Of a DNA stretch of 64,000 nucleotides, positions 9,280 through 18,327 are shown piece by piece. This stretch comes from Soonwooa sp032078105 (lineage in GTDB: Bacteria > Bacteroidota > Bacteroidia > Flavobacteriales > Weeksellaceae), in assembly GCA_046269235.1 (NCBI GenBank), contig JBJZOS010000002.1:432337-496336 (forward strand), given 5' to 3'. Both the position numbers and the translations under genes were made by a program. How positions within the stretch are numbered: position 1 is the first letter of the stretch; each line of letters starts with the position of its first letter. A model generated the notes under the pieces. It was given only the letters and a program-made list of their open reading frames with translations, did not search any database and was not told the origin of the DNA.

Positions 9280-10593
9280 ATGGCATTAAAAGAACAAATT
9301 ATAAATAAGCATTCGGACTTTCTAGCAACGCTTAGCCATCGTTTTCTGGATGATAAAAGAAAAGAGGCTTTGCAAAAGTTTGCTGAATGGGGCTTCCCAA
9401 CGAAGAAAGACGAAGAATATAAATACACCAACCTTTCAGAAATTGTAAAGAAAGACTACAGTTTTTTCCCAAACACCGAGCATCGCATTACCAAAGAGCA
9501 AATTGATGCGTTACATTTGGGTGAGGAAGACTTCGATTACATTGTCTTTGTAAACGGAGAGTTGCGCAAAGAATTGTCAAAAATTTCGATTGCTAATGTA
9601 GAAATGTTGTCTTTCAATCATGCATTGGAAGATGAAAAACACAAAGCGGTTTTTGATAAATATTTCAGTACAATTGCGTTGGAAAACAACATTTTCGTCG
9701 ACTTGAATGATGCGTATTGCAAATTCGGATTTTTCCTGCACGTTCCTAAAAATACCGTGATTGAAAAACCAATTCACGTTTTTTATCTTTCTCAAAATCA
9801 ACAAGAAAATACGTTTTACAACACGAGAAATTTGTTAATTGTTGATGAAAATTCGAAAGTAGAAATTATTGAAAGTCATCATAATTTTGATGAAAGTTTT
9901 ACCTTTACGAATTCGGTGACGGAAATTTTCGTTTATCCAAATGCAAAAGCAGATTGGCATAAACTTCAAAATGATAGCGATACGTCATATTTAATTGATA
10001 ATACGTATGCAAAGCAAGAAAAAGACAGTTTGGCAACGGTAAATACTTTCTCTTTTGGAGGAAAATTGGTGCGAAACAATCTTGATTTTATCCATAACGG
10101 AAGCAATATCAATTCTTTTATGAACGGGATTACGGTAATCGACCACGATCAATTGGTGGATCATCACACCGCTGTTCATCACAATCAGCCGCATTGCGAG
10201 TCTTATCAAAACTATAAGGGAATTTTCGGTGGAAAATCTCACGGGGTTTTCAACGGGAAAGTTTTTGTAGATAAAATTGCTCAAAAAACCAATGCTTATC
10301 AGCAAAACAACAATATTTTACTTTCTGAAGGTTCGAGCATTGATACCAAACCTCAATTGGAAATTTTCGCTGATGATGTTAAATGTTCACACGGTTGTAC
10401 CGTTGGACAATTGGATAAAGATGCGATGTTTTACCTTCGTGCACGTGGTATTTCGAAGAATGAAGCCCAAGCTTTATTACTTTACGCTTTCGCAAATGAT
10501 GCGATGCAAAATATTGATATCGAGCCATTAAAACAAAAAGTATCGAAACTCTTAGCAGAAAAATTAGGTGTAGATTTGATAATCGAAGAATAA
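9280..10593 (+). CDS. sufD: Fe-S cluster assembly protein SufD
   Basis: Second scaffold subunit of SufBC2D, a SufB paralogue needed for iron acquisition. Length 437 residues. The family C-terminal motif is visible as CSHGCTVGQLDKDAMFYL followed by RARGI, with the conserved Cys and His. ATG 9280 gives MALKEQIINKHSDF. A strong terminator follows 5 bases after the stop, so no sufS (cysteine desulfurase) or sufE is linked here. Confidence 0.97.
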   Translation: MALKEQIINKHSDFLATLSHRFLDDKRKEALQKFAEWGFPTKKDEEYKYTNLSEIVKKDYSFFPNTEHRITKEQIDALHLGEEDFDYIVFVNGELRKELSKISIANVEMLSFNHALEDEKHKAVFDKYFSTIALENNIFVDLNDAYCKFGFFLHVPKNTVIEKPIHVFYLSQNQQENTFYNTRNLLIVDENSKVEIIESHHNFDESFTFTNSVTEIFVYPNAKADWHKLQNDSDTSYLIDNTYAKQEKDSLATVNTFSFGGKLVRNNLDFIHNGSNINSFMNGITVIDHDQLVDHHTAVHHNQPHCESYQNYKGIFGGKSHGVFNGKVFVDKIAQKTNAYQQNNNILLSEGSSIDTKPQLEIFADDVKCSHGCTVGQLDKDAMFYLRARGISKNEAQALLLYAFANDAMQNIDIEPLKQKVSKLLAEKLGVDLIIEE

Positions 10594-10597
10594 AAAA

Positions 10598-10622
10598 CTA
10601 GGGCGTTAATCGCCCTATTTTT
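10598..10622 (+). terminator. Terminator after sufD
   Basis: Perfect 7-bp stem TAGGGCG / CGCCCTA with loop TTAAT, followed by TTTTTG. The T tract doubles as a -7-like TATTTTTG at 10616-10623, only 5 bases before the next start codon. Confidence 0.8.
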
Positions 10623-10628
10623 GTTTAA

Positions 10629-11189
10629 ATGCAAAATTTCAAAACCTTAGTTCCGAAACTCTTGTTATTCCTGTTCATCATTGCGCAGGTTTATTTTATT
10701 GTGGCCATCATCAAAGAAAAAGACTTGAAGCCTTGGTTTGTTATTGCTTTTTCGTTGATTGTTTTGGGAATGGCTTTGTCGTATCGAAAAAAGCATCGGT
10801 TGCATATCGAATTGAAACACGAAGTGCATTACGATTTGTTCTTTTGGTTTTTGATAGGAAGTTTTGCGACCTATTTTTTACAGTCCACAATTGATTTAAA
10901 CACCGTTTTTGCAGCAGGTTTGGTAGGTTTTATAGGAAGTTTTACCCGACATATTAGGTGGCAAATGAATTCGGTTGCGCATTGGCCAATTGCCATTTAT
11001 TGTGGTGCTTTTGTGGGAATGACGCAACTTCCCTACGGTTATGTTTTTATATTTATTTCAACATTTTTAACAGCGGTTTTTTACACATTTACGCATCATT
11101 ATTTCCACGGAATTGGCGGTAAATTAGGAACTTTAGCATTTATGGGTGTTTTGTACACATATGTCATCTACAAATTCTTTTTACCATGA
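10629..11189 (+). CDS. Uncharacterised membrane protein, paralogue of the next gene
   Basis: 186 residues with about six hydrophobic segments: two N-terminal helices (about 7-28 and 35-51), a basic cytoplasmic-looking link KKHRLHIELKHEVHYD, then about four more. The region from about 75 to 185 aligns along its length with residues 12-126 of the downstream protein, sharing G..xTYxL, VxAxGL, F[VI]GM and the C-terminal GxGGxLGTxA. I do not recognise the family. The stop overlaps the next ATG by 4 bases, so the two are translationally coupled and may form a heteromer. A -7-like TATTTTTG directly upstream would give an almost leaderless mRNA. Confidence 0.8.
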   Translation: MQNFKTLVPKLLLFLFIIAQVYFIVAIIKEKDLKPWFVIAFSLIVLGMALSYRKKHRLHIELKHEVHYDLFFWFLIGSFATYFLQSTIDLNTVFAAGLVGFIGSFTRHIRWQMNSVAHWPIAIYCGAFVGMTQLPYGYVFIFISTFLTAVFYTFTHHYFHGIGGKLGTLAFMGVLYTYVIYKFFLP

Positions 11190-11650
11190 TAGTAACTCTG
11201 ATTATTAATGTCGTTTTAGCTATTTCTGGCGCTTGGTTAACTTATCATTTAAACAAGAATTTAAAATTAGGCCCCGTTAGAGCATCAGGTTTAATAGCCA
11301 TTTTAGTTGGCGGATTTTACCAATTCAACACATGGTTTTGGCATTTTGATTTGCCTAAAGATATTCCATTTATCGTGATTGGATCTACATTCATTGGGAT
11401 GATTTCGTCACGGAAACATTTTAAAAATTTCAATTTATTTATTGCGCCGATTATTTTCACCTTGATTTATCATAACATTTCCAAAGAGTTTAAAGGTTTT
11501 GGTGGAGCGCTAGGAACGGCAGCTTGTATTTCACTGGTTGTAACCATTTATTTGCGATCACTTCGACCAATTAAAAAAATGATTCGTCCTTTTAGAAAAG
11601 TGAAAGTGAATACGATGAAGAAAAGAAGTCAAGCTTCAAAAAATATTTAA
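11186..11650 (+). CDS. Uncharacterised membrane protein, paralogue of the previous gene
   Basis: 154 residues, about four hydrophobic helices followed by a strongly basic tail (RPFRKVKVNTMKKRSQASKN) likely in the cytoplasm. It corresponds to the C-terminal two thirds of the upstream protein, with an ungapped match between residues 15-36 here and 77-98 there (G...TY.L.....L..V.A.GL) and a shared GxGGxLGTxA motif near the end. It starts inside the upstream stop codon (ATGA overlap). Function unknown. Nothing in the sequence shows a transport or catalytic motif. Confidence 0.8.
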   Translation: MIVTLIINVVLAISGAWLTYHLNKNLKLGPVRASGLIAILVGGFYQFNTWFWHFDLPKDIPFIVIGSTFIGMISSRKHFKNFNLFIAPIIFTLIYHNISKEFKGFGGALGTAACISLVVTIYLRSLRPIKKMIRPFRKVKVNTMKKRSQASKNI

Positions 11651-11691
11651 AACCAGAGAAAGTTTTTTTACATTCGTAAAAACTTTTTGGG

Positions 11692-12201
11692 ATGAATTAC
11701 GATCAACTGATGTTTAACATTAATGCTTATAAAGAGAACAATCAGATCTTGGATTTGGCTAGATTTCTTATTCATGAGTTTGAGCTTGATCACCCGAATT
11801 TAGAAGGTTTTGGCTTTCGTGACGAACTAGATAAAAACTCAATTTTGTTAACCGCAAATGGTGATCTTGGCGAGCGTCAAATGGTTTTAATACCTCGGAA
11901 TTTATTCGATTTTGAATTTAATTTGGTTATTAATATGTTAGCACATGAGATGCTGCATGTTCGACAAAAATCTCCTGAAATAATGTTGGAAGACAAGAAC
12001 GAACGCGAATGGCAGGCTTATAACGAAATGTTGTTTCATACCCAATTTCCTAATATACCCGACGTAGAAGACTACCACAAAAAATTTTTTGGTGAAAAAG
12101 CTTTAGAATATTATAAAAGAATGGGCGAGGGCTCAACACTTCAGCAAAAATACGCTGAGGAAAAAGAGCGTCTAGTGGCGTTTCTAGATACTTTGAAATA
12201 A
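11692..12201 (+). CDS. Putative HExxH zinc metallopeptidase-like protein
   Basis: 169 residues, no signal peptide and no membrane segment. The motif LAHEMLHVRQ (His85, Glu86, His89) is a gluzincin-type zinc site. A downstream helix NEREWQAYNEM supplies Glu residues (104, 106, 112) as possible third ligand, as in SprT- or M48-like small proteins. Family not recognised. It begins 42 bases after the membrane pair and ends at a terminator, so the three genes may form one unit. The gene could encode a protease or a non-catalytic zinc-binding protein. Confidence 0.75.
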   Translation: MNYDQLMFNINAYKENNQILDLARFLIHEFELDHPNLEGFGFRDELDKNSILLTANGDLGERQMVLIPRNLFDFEFNLVINMLAHEMLHVRQKSPEIMLEDKNEREWQAYNEMLFHTQFPNIPDVEDYHKKFFGEKALEYYKRMGEGSTLQQKYAEEKERLVAFLDTLK

Positions 12202-12202
12202 C

Positions 12203-12232
12203 AAAAGCAGCCTAAAAAAGACTGCTTTTTTT
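12203..12232 (+). terminator. Terminator after the HExxH gene
   Basis: Stem AAAAGCAGcCT / AGaCTGCTTTT with one mismatch, followed by T residues. Confidence 0.75.
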
Positions 12233-12361
12233 ATGTCAGTTATTTTGAGTAATAAACTGCAATTGTGCGGAATTGGATTCGTTTTCTTTTTTGAAAAATC
12301 ATGGATTTTTTAAACTAGATTTAATTGAGTTTTTTAATTTAAATCATTGCGTATCAATTGT

Positions 12362-14200
12362 TTATTCAAAATTTTGCAATTCTATTAATTTACGATAAAC
12401 GCCATTCTTTTCCATAAGTTCGTGATGACTTCCTTGCTCAACAACTTCTCCTTTTTCCATAACAACAATGTGATCTGCTTTTTGGATTGTTGATAATCGG
12501 TGTGCAATAACGAGAGAGGTTCGATTTTCCATCATTTTTTCTAAGGCGTCTTGAACGAATCTTTCGCTTTCGGTATCTAAAGCCGAAGTGGCCTCATCCA
12601 AAATCATGATTGCAGGATTTTTAAGAACAGCTCTTGCGATAGAAACACGTTGTTTTTGACCACCAGAAAGTTTGTTACCATCGTCACCGATGTTGGTGTT
12701 GTAGCCTTCAGGAAGACTTTCTATAAAGTTATGAGCATTAGCGATTTTTGCAGCTTCGATAATTTCTTCGCGAGTCGCATCCTCTTTACCCATCGCAATA
12801 TTGTTGAAAACAGTGTCGTTAAACAAAACCGACTCTTGGGTTACCATTCCTAAAATCGTACGGTATTGTTTTAAGTTTAAGTTTTTAATATTAACACCAT
12901 CGATGTTGATGCTGCCTTCTGACACGTCATAGAAACGCGTTAGCAGGTTCGCGATCGTTGTTTTTCCGCTTCCACTTTGTCCAACAAGAGCGACGGTTTG
13001 TCCTTTTTTAATTTCTAAATTAAAATTCTTTAGAATTAAATGTTCTTGATTGTAATAGAAGCCAACGTTCTCAAAAGTGATTTTGTCTTTTAACTCTGAA
13101 ATCGGAACAGGATTCGGGATTTCATCAACTTTGACATCAGCGTCCATAATATCCATGACACGAACCAGGGATGCTTCGGCTTTTTGTATATTCGAAATCG
13201 AAGAAGAAAGACTTTTGATGGGCGGTAAAATTTGGAAGAAAATACCTAAGAATACCAAGAAATCTTCAGGACGAATACTTTGGTTAACGATAATCTCTTT
13301 ACCGCCGTACCATGTAATCATTAAAAAAGTTAACGCACCCAAAAACTCGCTGGTGGGCGATGCTAATTCTTTTTTGCGACCGAGACTTACGGAGTTATTA
13401 ATCCATTTTGTCATCGAACCAGAAAAGCGATTACTTAATAATTTATCAGCATTAAAGATTTTAATGATTTTGGAAGATTTTAAGGTTTCATCAACGATCG
13501 AGAAGATGTTTCCTAATTCGTTTTGAGCTTCGTGAGAATCTTTTTTAAGACTTTTCCCAATTAAAGAAATAAGGGTTCCCATAATTGGTAAAACGATTAA
13601 ACTGAATAAAGTTAATTGCGGACTTAGATAAAATAAAGTCACCAAAGTGCTGATTAACATGAACGGCGAATTGATTAAATCCACCAAACTTCCTAAAATA
13701 TTGTTCTCGACTTCGCCAACATCGTTCGACATTCTGGACATCAAATCACCTTTTCTCTGTTCTGTAAAGAAAGAAACGGGTAAAGCTAAAATCTTATTAT
13801 ACATCGCACTTCGCAAATCTTTTGTCACGCCAACACGATAGAAAATAAGTAAATAAGCGCCCAGATAGCGGAAAATATTACGAAGTAAAAACATGAAGCC
13901 AGTTATCAAACAAAGCCAAGCCAAAACGGTTAATGCACCTTTTTCGTTAACTTGAGATTGAATATAATAATAAGAATATTCTTTTAGATAATTAAAATAA
14001 TGCGAAATGTGCCCATCATATATTGGTTCTACAAGTTGGTCTTCCATTTTTATAGTTCCGAACAACATGCCTAACACTGGCAAAATTGTCCCTAACGAGG
14101 CTATCTGGAATAGTGAATATAAAACATTGAAAAATAAACTAGCATAGATATATTTTTGGTGTGGCGCTGCAAATCGTAGAATTCTTCTATATAAATTCAT
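12362..14200 (-). CDS. ABC transporter, fused permease and ATPase (MsbA-like)
   Basis: Half-transporter of 612 residues in the exporter class, probably working as a homodimer in lipid, peptide or drug export; the substrate cannot be told from sequence. The N-terminal half has six TM helices, with an enlarged first periplasmic loop (about residues 50-85, Tyr-rich). The C-terminal ATPase has Walker A GQSGSGKTT, Q-loop VTQES, signature LSGGQKQR, Walker B IMILDEATSALD and switch His in IAHRLST. All catalytic residues are present. Start ATG 14200 gives MNLYRRILRFAAPHQK. It stands alone on the minus strand. Confidence 0.95.
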   Translation of the reverse strand: MNLYRRILRFAAPHQKYIYASLFFNVLYSLFQIASLGTILPVLGMLFGTIKMEDQLVEPIYDGHISHYFNYLKEYSYYYIQSQVNEKGALTVLAWLCLITGFMFLLRNIFRYLGAYLLIFYRVGVTKDLRSAMYNKILALPVSFFTEQRKGDLMSRMSNDVGEVENNILGSLVDLINSPFMLISTLVTLFYLSPQLTLFSLIVLPIMGTLISLIGKSLKKDSHEAQNELGNIFSIVDETLKSSKIIKIFNADKLLSNRFSGSMTKWINNSVSLGRKKELASPTSEFLGALTFLMITWYGGKEIIVNQSIRPEDFLVFLGIFFQILPPIKSLSSSISNIQKAEASLVRVMDIMDADVKVDEIPNPVPISELKDKITFENVGFYYNQEHLILKNFNLEIKKGQTVALVGQSGSGKTTIANLLTRFYDVSEGSINIDGVNIKNLNLKQYRTILGMVTQESVLFNDTVFNNIAMGKEDATREEIIEAAKIANAHNFIESLPEGYNTNIGDDGNKLSGGQKQRVSIARAVLKNPAIMILDEATSALDTESERFVQDALEKMMENRTSLVIAHRLSTIQKADHIVVMEKGEVVEQGSHHELMEKNGVYRKLIELQNFE

Positions 14201-14246
14201 TGAAAATTGATTAAGCTACAAATGTAATGCATTTCCGTAACACCAT

Positions 14247-14278
14247 AAAAAAAACAGCTCCTTAATAAGAAGCTGTTT
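14247..14278 (-). terminator. Terminator after the DUF4293 gene
   Basis: Stem AAACAGCT / AGCTGTTT; on the minus strand the hairpin is followed by a run of eight T. Confidence 0.75.
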
Positions 14279-14302
14279 AAACTCAAAAAATCGTTGTGTG
14301 AT

Positions 14303-14692
14303 TTACCGAAGACGGTCGACAGATTTTACGAGCCTCTCGTCGCGACGGATATACAAATTACTCATTAGTAAAAAGACAATCGCCAACAACGGAAAAACTG
14401 GCTCAATACCCTTCTCAGGAAAACTAATTCCTCCGGATAAACTTAGTAACCAATACCCCAACAAACCGATCAACAAAGCATTTATAACCATACTGATGTT
14501 ATTCAGTAGAATTTGTCGTTTTCTATTTTTGAAACTAAAAATACTTAACAAGCCCAAAAGTACAAGGACAATACATGCAATAAACATTACCGGTACACTT
14601 TCTAGGATGACAACATCTTGCGAAGTCAAGAATAAAAAGACTGCTGATAATACAGCAAAGAACATGGTAACGGACTGTATTCTTTGGATCAT
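14303..14692 (-). CDS. DUF4293 family membrane protein
   Basis: 129 residues, four TM helices, with the family-typical ends MIQRIQS at the start and RRDERLVKSVDRLR at the finish. DUF4293 is limited to Bacteroidota and has no known function. It is commonly found divergent from rho, as here (171 bases apart). No catalytic motif is visible. Confidence 0.9.
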   Translation of the reverse strand: MIQRIQSVTMFFAVLSAVFLFLTSQDVVILESVPVMFIACIVLVLLGLLSIFSFKNRKRQILLNNISMVINALLIGLLGYWLLSLSGGISFPEKGIEPVFPLLAIVFLLMSNLYIRRDERLVKSVDRLR

Positions 14693-14863
14693 AAAATTTT
14701 AGTATCTTTCTTATCTTTAAAAGATTAGGCAAATTTAAAATAATTTTTGCGTATTTCAAAAATTAATGTAGATTTGCATAGTAATCACTCAGAAAATAAT
14801 TAAACCGCCTGGTTTAACTTTCTTACTTACAAAGTTTTAAAATACAATATTTTTACAACATTT

Positions 14864-16645
14864 ATGTTTAACATTGATACGCTGAAGTCAAAGTCGCTCG
14901 CCGAATTGACTCAAATTTCAAAAGATTTAGGCGTTAAAATCAGTAGAAAACCCGAACACGAACAAGTGGTTTTTGCGATTTTAGATTATCAGTCAACGCA
15001 TCAAACAGAAATAAAATCCTACTTAGAAGCCAACAACCAACTTATGAAGGAAGTGGAAATTAAAGAAGAAGCAATAGAACAAAAAGCAACACCAGCCAAA
15101 AAACCTGGAAGAAAGCCAAAAGCTAAGCCAGAGCCAGTTGCTACAGAACCTGCCTCAGTCGAAGAAGCGAAAGTTGAAGAAAAGCCAGTTGCTGCTCCAG
15201 TAGCAGAAACGCCAATAGTAGAAGCAACTTCGGAACAGGAAGCAGACAAAACAACTAAGAAACCTCGCAAGAGAATTCCAAAAACGGAAGAACCGAAAGC
15301 TGAAGAAGCTAGCAAGGCAGAAAGTCAGCCAGAGAGCATAACAAGCAATACTGCAGTAGAAGCTGTCGCTTCCAAACCACAACAAACGCAGAAGCCGCAA
15401 CACCAAAACAGAAATTCTCAAGGTCAACAAAACCAAAATCGCGGCAACCAACAACACAATCACAACAACAATCAGAATAAAGAACAACAATCTCAGCAGG
15501 AAGAAGTGCCAGCTAAGAAAGAATTTAACTTTGATGGACTTGTAACCATCGAAGGCGTTTTGGAGATTCTTCCAGACAACTACGGGTTCTTACGTTCTTC
15601 AGATTTTAGTTATATCTCATCGCCAGACGACGTTTATGTATCGACGGCGCAGATCAGAAATTATGGTCTAAAAACTGGTGATACTGTTAAAGGTATCGTG
15701 AGACTTCCAAAAGAAGGTGAAAAATATTTTTCATTACAAAAACCAACAGAAGTTAACGGGAGAGATTTAGAATTTATCAAAGATCGTGTAGCTTTCGAAT
15801 ATTTGACGCCACTTTTCCCTCAAGAGAAATTTAATTTGGCTGGACGAAATTCAACGATTTCAACTAGAATTGTAGATCTTTTTGCACCAATTGGTAAAGG
15901 TCAGCGTGCGATGATTGTTGCACAACCGAAAACTGGTAAAACGATTTTATTAAAAGATATCGCCAACGCTATTTCTGCAAATCATCCGGAAGCTTACATG
16001 ATGGTGCTTTTGATCGACGAACGTCCAGAGGAAGTTACCGATATGCAAAGAAGTGTGAATGCTGAAGTGATCGCCTCTACATTTGATGAAGCTGCGGAAA
16101 AGCACGTTAAAGTAGCTAATCTTGTGTTGTCGAAAGCGCAAAGAATGGTAGAATGTGGTCACGATGTTGTGATTTTGTTAGATTCTATCACGCGTTTGGC
16201 AAGAGCTTACAACACGGTGACACCAGCATCTGGTAAAATTCTTTCTGGAGGTGTTGATGCCAATGCACTTCACAAGCCAAAACGTTTCTTCGGGGCTGCC
16301 CGTAAGATTGAAGGTGGTGGATCGTTGACAATTATCGCAACTGCACTTATCGACACGGGATCAAAAATGGATGAAGTGATCTTTGAAGAATTCAAAGGAA
16401 CTGGTAATATGGAATTGCAATTGGATAGAAAAATTGCCAACAAACGTATTTATCCAGCCGTGGATCTGGTATCTTCGAGTACGCGTCGTGACGATTTGCT
16501 TCAAGATGAAGTAACGCAGCAACGTATGTGGATTATGAGAAAATATCTTTCTGATATGAATCCTGTAGAAGCAATGGACTTTGTGATGAAGAATATCAAA
16601 AACACACGCAACAACGAAGAATTCTTAATGTCGATGAACAAATAG
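14864..16645 (+). CDS. rho: Transcription termination factor Rho with long disordered insertion
   Basis: Hexameric RNA helicase that ends transcription. 593 residues against about 420 for E. coli Rho. Domains: Rho-N (about 4-40), then a disordered stretch (about 60-222) that starts Lys/Ala/Glu/Pro-rich and becomes Gln/Asn/His-rich around 180-215, then the cold-shock RNA-binding fold (about 225-300) and the RecA ATPase with P-loop AQPKTGKT near 353. The C-terminal Q- and R-loop regions look intact. Such insertions are known in Bacteroidota Rho and have been linked to condensate formation in Bacteroides; whether it happens here is inference. ATG 14864 gives MFNIDTLKSKSLAEL. Confidence 0.98.
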   Translation: MFNIDTLKSKSLAELTQISKDLGVKISRKPEHEQVVFAILDYQSTHQTEIKSYLEANNQLMKEVEIKEEAIEQKATPAKKPGRKPKAKPEPVATEPASVEEAKVEEKPVAAPVAETPIVEATSEQEADKTTKKPRKRIPKTEEPKAEEASKAESQPESITSNTAVEAVASKPQQTQKPQHQNRNSQGQQNQNRGNQQHNHNNNQNKEQQSQQEEVPAKKEFNFDGLVTIEGVLEILPDNYGFLRSSDFSYISSPDDVYVSTAQIRNYGLKTGDTVKGIVRLPKEGEKYFSLQKPTEVNGRDLEFIKDRVAFEYLTPLFPQEKFNLAGRNSTISTRIVDLFAPIGKGQRAMIVAQPKTGKTILLKDIANAISANHPEAYMMVLLIDERPEEVTDMQRSVNAEVIASTFDEAAEKHVKVANLVLSKAQRMVECGHDVVILLDSITRLARAYNTVTPASGKILSGGVDANALHKPKRFFGAARKIEGGGSLTIIATALIDTGSKMDEVIFEEFKGTGNMELQLDRKIANKRIYPAVDLVSSSTRRDDLLQDEVTQQRMWIMRKYLSDMNPVEAMDFVMKNIKNTRNNEEFLMSMNK

Positions 16646-16665
16646 GATTTTTCTTTACATAGTCA

Positions 16666-16711
16666 AAAACAGCTTTATGAAAATAAGGCTGTTTTTTTTT
16701 TTTTTTTTTTT
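16666..16711 (+). terminator. Terminator after rho with a 20-T tract
   Basis: Stem AAAACAGC..TTA / TAA.GCTGTTTT followed by an uninterrupted run of 20 T (16692-16711), unusually long for this genome. Confidence 0.85.
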
Positions 16712-16884
16712 GATTAAATTTTTGATAAAAAAATGGGTGAAAATATATAATAGTTTTACTTCTCTTAAATTTAAACTTTACGGTTTTTCTTGCGGATTTT
16801 GTCGTTTAAAATAATTTGTGATAAAATTTTATTATAGCCTTTGAAAAATTGTTTAAATTTACATTCGTATAAAAATTACAAACA

Positions 16885-17835
16885 ATGCAAAACATTCCTA
16901 GTGTTGACTTGCGTGATTTCCTATCGGATGATCCGGTACGTAAACAAAAATTTGTAAATGAAATCGGTAAAGCCTACGAAGACATCGGCTTTGTAGCACT
17001 TAAAGGTCACTTTCTAGATGACCAATTGGTTGAAGATCTGTACTCAGAAGTACGCAACTTTTTCAACCTTCCATTAGAAACCAAAGCTAAATACGAGATC
17101 CCAGGTATTGGAGGACAACGCGGTTACGTTTCTTTTGGTAAAGAATCTGCAAAAGGTCGTACAACGGGCGATCTTAAGGAGTTTTGGCACTTTGGACAAT
17201 ACGTCGAAAACAATCCAAAACTAGAAGCTGAATATCCTAAAAATGTAATGGTTGATGAGTTACCAAAATTCAATGAAGTTGGTAAAGAAGCTTATCAGAA
17301 ACTAGAAAAAACGGGTATTTATGTGTTGAGAGCATTGGCTATTTATTTAGGCTTGGACGAGTTTTATTTTGATAAGTACATCATAAACGGAAATTCAATT
17401 CTGCGTCCTATTCATTATCCACCAATCCAAGATGAGCCAAAAGATGCTGTGAGAGCAGCGGCGCACGGTGACATCAATTTGATTACGTTGTTAATGGGCG
17501 CACAGGGTAAAGGACTTCAGGTTCAGAATCACAAAGGCGAATGGATTGATGCGATTGCGCAAGATGACGAATTGGTGATTAATGTTGGTGATATGCTATC
17601 AAGACATTCCAACAACAAACTGAAATCTACAATTCATCAAGTTGTAAATCCACCAAGAGAATTGTGGGGCACTTCACGTTTTTCAATTCCGTTCTTTATG
17701 CATCCAATTAGCGAAATGCCATTAAATGTTCTAGAAAATACAATTGACGATGACCATCCAAAAGCTTTCGACGACATTACTGCAGGAGAATTTTTAACAG
17801 AAAGATTAATAGAATTAGGTTTGATTAAAAAATAA
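16885..17835 (+). CDS. 2-oxoglutarate/Fe(II)-dependent oxygenase, isopenicillin N synthase family
   Basis: 316 residues of the IPNS-like non-haem iron oxygenase superfamily. N-terminal DIOX_N part (about 4-110) and C-terminal catalytic cupin. Iron ligands: His194 and Asp196 in AAHGDINLITLL and His251 in STIHQVV. The oxoglutarate-binding Arg-x-Ser is in TSRFSIPFF (Arg265, Ser267). The site is complete, so the enzyme should be active, but the substrate is unknown. It is a single gene, convergent with osmC across a shared terminator. Confidence 0.92.
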   Translation: MQNIPSVDLRDFLSDDPVRKQKFVNEIGKAYEDIGFVALKGHFLDDQLVEDLYSEVRNFFNLPLETKAKYEIPGIGGQRGYVSFGKESAKGRTTGDLKEFWHFGQYVENNPKLEAEYPKNVMVDELPKFNEVGKEAYQKLEKTGIYVLRALAIYLGLDEFYFDKYIINGNSILRPIHYPPIQDEPKDAVRAAAHGDINLITLLMGAQGKGLQVQNHKGEWIDAIAQDDELVINVGDMLSRHSNNKLKSTIHQVVNPPRELWGTSRFSIPFFMHPISEMPLNVLENTIDDDHPKAFDDITAGEFLTERLIELGLIKK

Positions 17836-17856
17836 AACCATTCTTCCAAAAAATAG

Positions 17857-17884
17857 AAAAGTCAGCGTAAATGCTGACTTTTTT
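17857..17884. terminator. Bidirectional terminator
   Basis: Perfect 10-bp stem AAAAGTCAGC / GCTGACTTTT with loop GTAAAT lies between the convergent oxygenase and OsmC genes. Confidence 0.85.
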
Positions 17885-17907
17885 CTTATCTAAAATTTTA
17901 GTTTAAA

Positions 17908-18327
17908 CTAAGCTTTCTCTCCATTAACATATACTTCGTATCTAACTTCAACATTCGGTTCTAAAGTTTTAGAAACAGAACAATATTTTTCAAAAGATAG
18001 TTCTGCTGCTTTTTGAGCTTTTTTACGGTCGATTTCCCCTTCTAGTTTAAAAATTACTTTAATATGTTTAAAAGGCTTAGCATCGTCAACTTGCACGCGC
18101 TCGCCTTCCACTTCTGCTTTGAAATCTGTAATTGTTTGACGTTGTTTTTTAAGAATAGAAACCACATCAATTCCGCTACATCCAGCAACAGCCATCAACA
18201 CAGTCTCCATCGGCGAAACGCCCTTTGCGCCTTCTTGCGACGTGTTATCAATTAAAATCGAATGTCCTTTTTGGTTGCTACATTCAAACAAATAATCGTC
18301 ATTAATTCTATTAAGGTGTATTTTCAT
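17908..18327 (-). CDS. OsmC family peroxiredoxin-like protein
   Basis: 139 residues. OsmC/Ohr-fold thiol peroxidase that detoxifies organic hydroperoxides. The two redox cysteines are present: Cys50 in AVAGCSGIDV and Cys116 in KYCSVSKTL. Together with SPMETVLMA this is the YhfA-like branch rather than Ohr. No signal peptide. It is a single gene; the region upstream (18328-18418) has no clear promoter match. Confidence 0.93.
   Translation of the reverse strand: MKIHLNRINDDYLFECSNQKGHSILIDNTSQEGAKGVSPMETVLMAVAGCSGIDVVSILKKQRQTITDFKAEVEGERVQVDDAKPFKHIKVIFKLEGEIDRKKAQKAAELSFEKYCSVSKTLEPNVEVRYEVYVNGEKA

Noticed and set aside
15019..15490. Minus-strand ORFs of 98 and 111 residues inside rho
   Set aside because: They arise from the Lys/Ala/Glu- and Gln/Asn-rich insertion read in reverse; rho codon use explains them.
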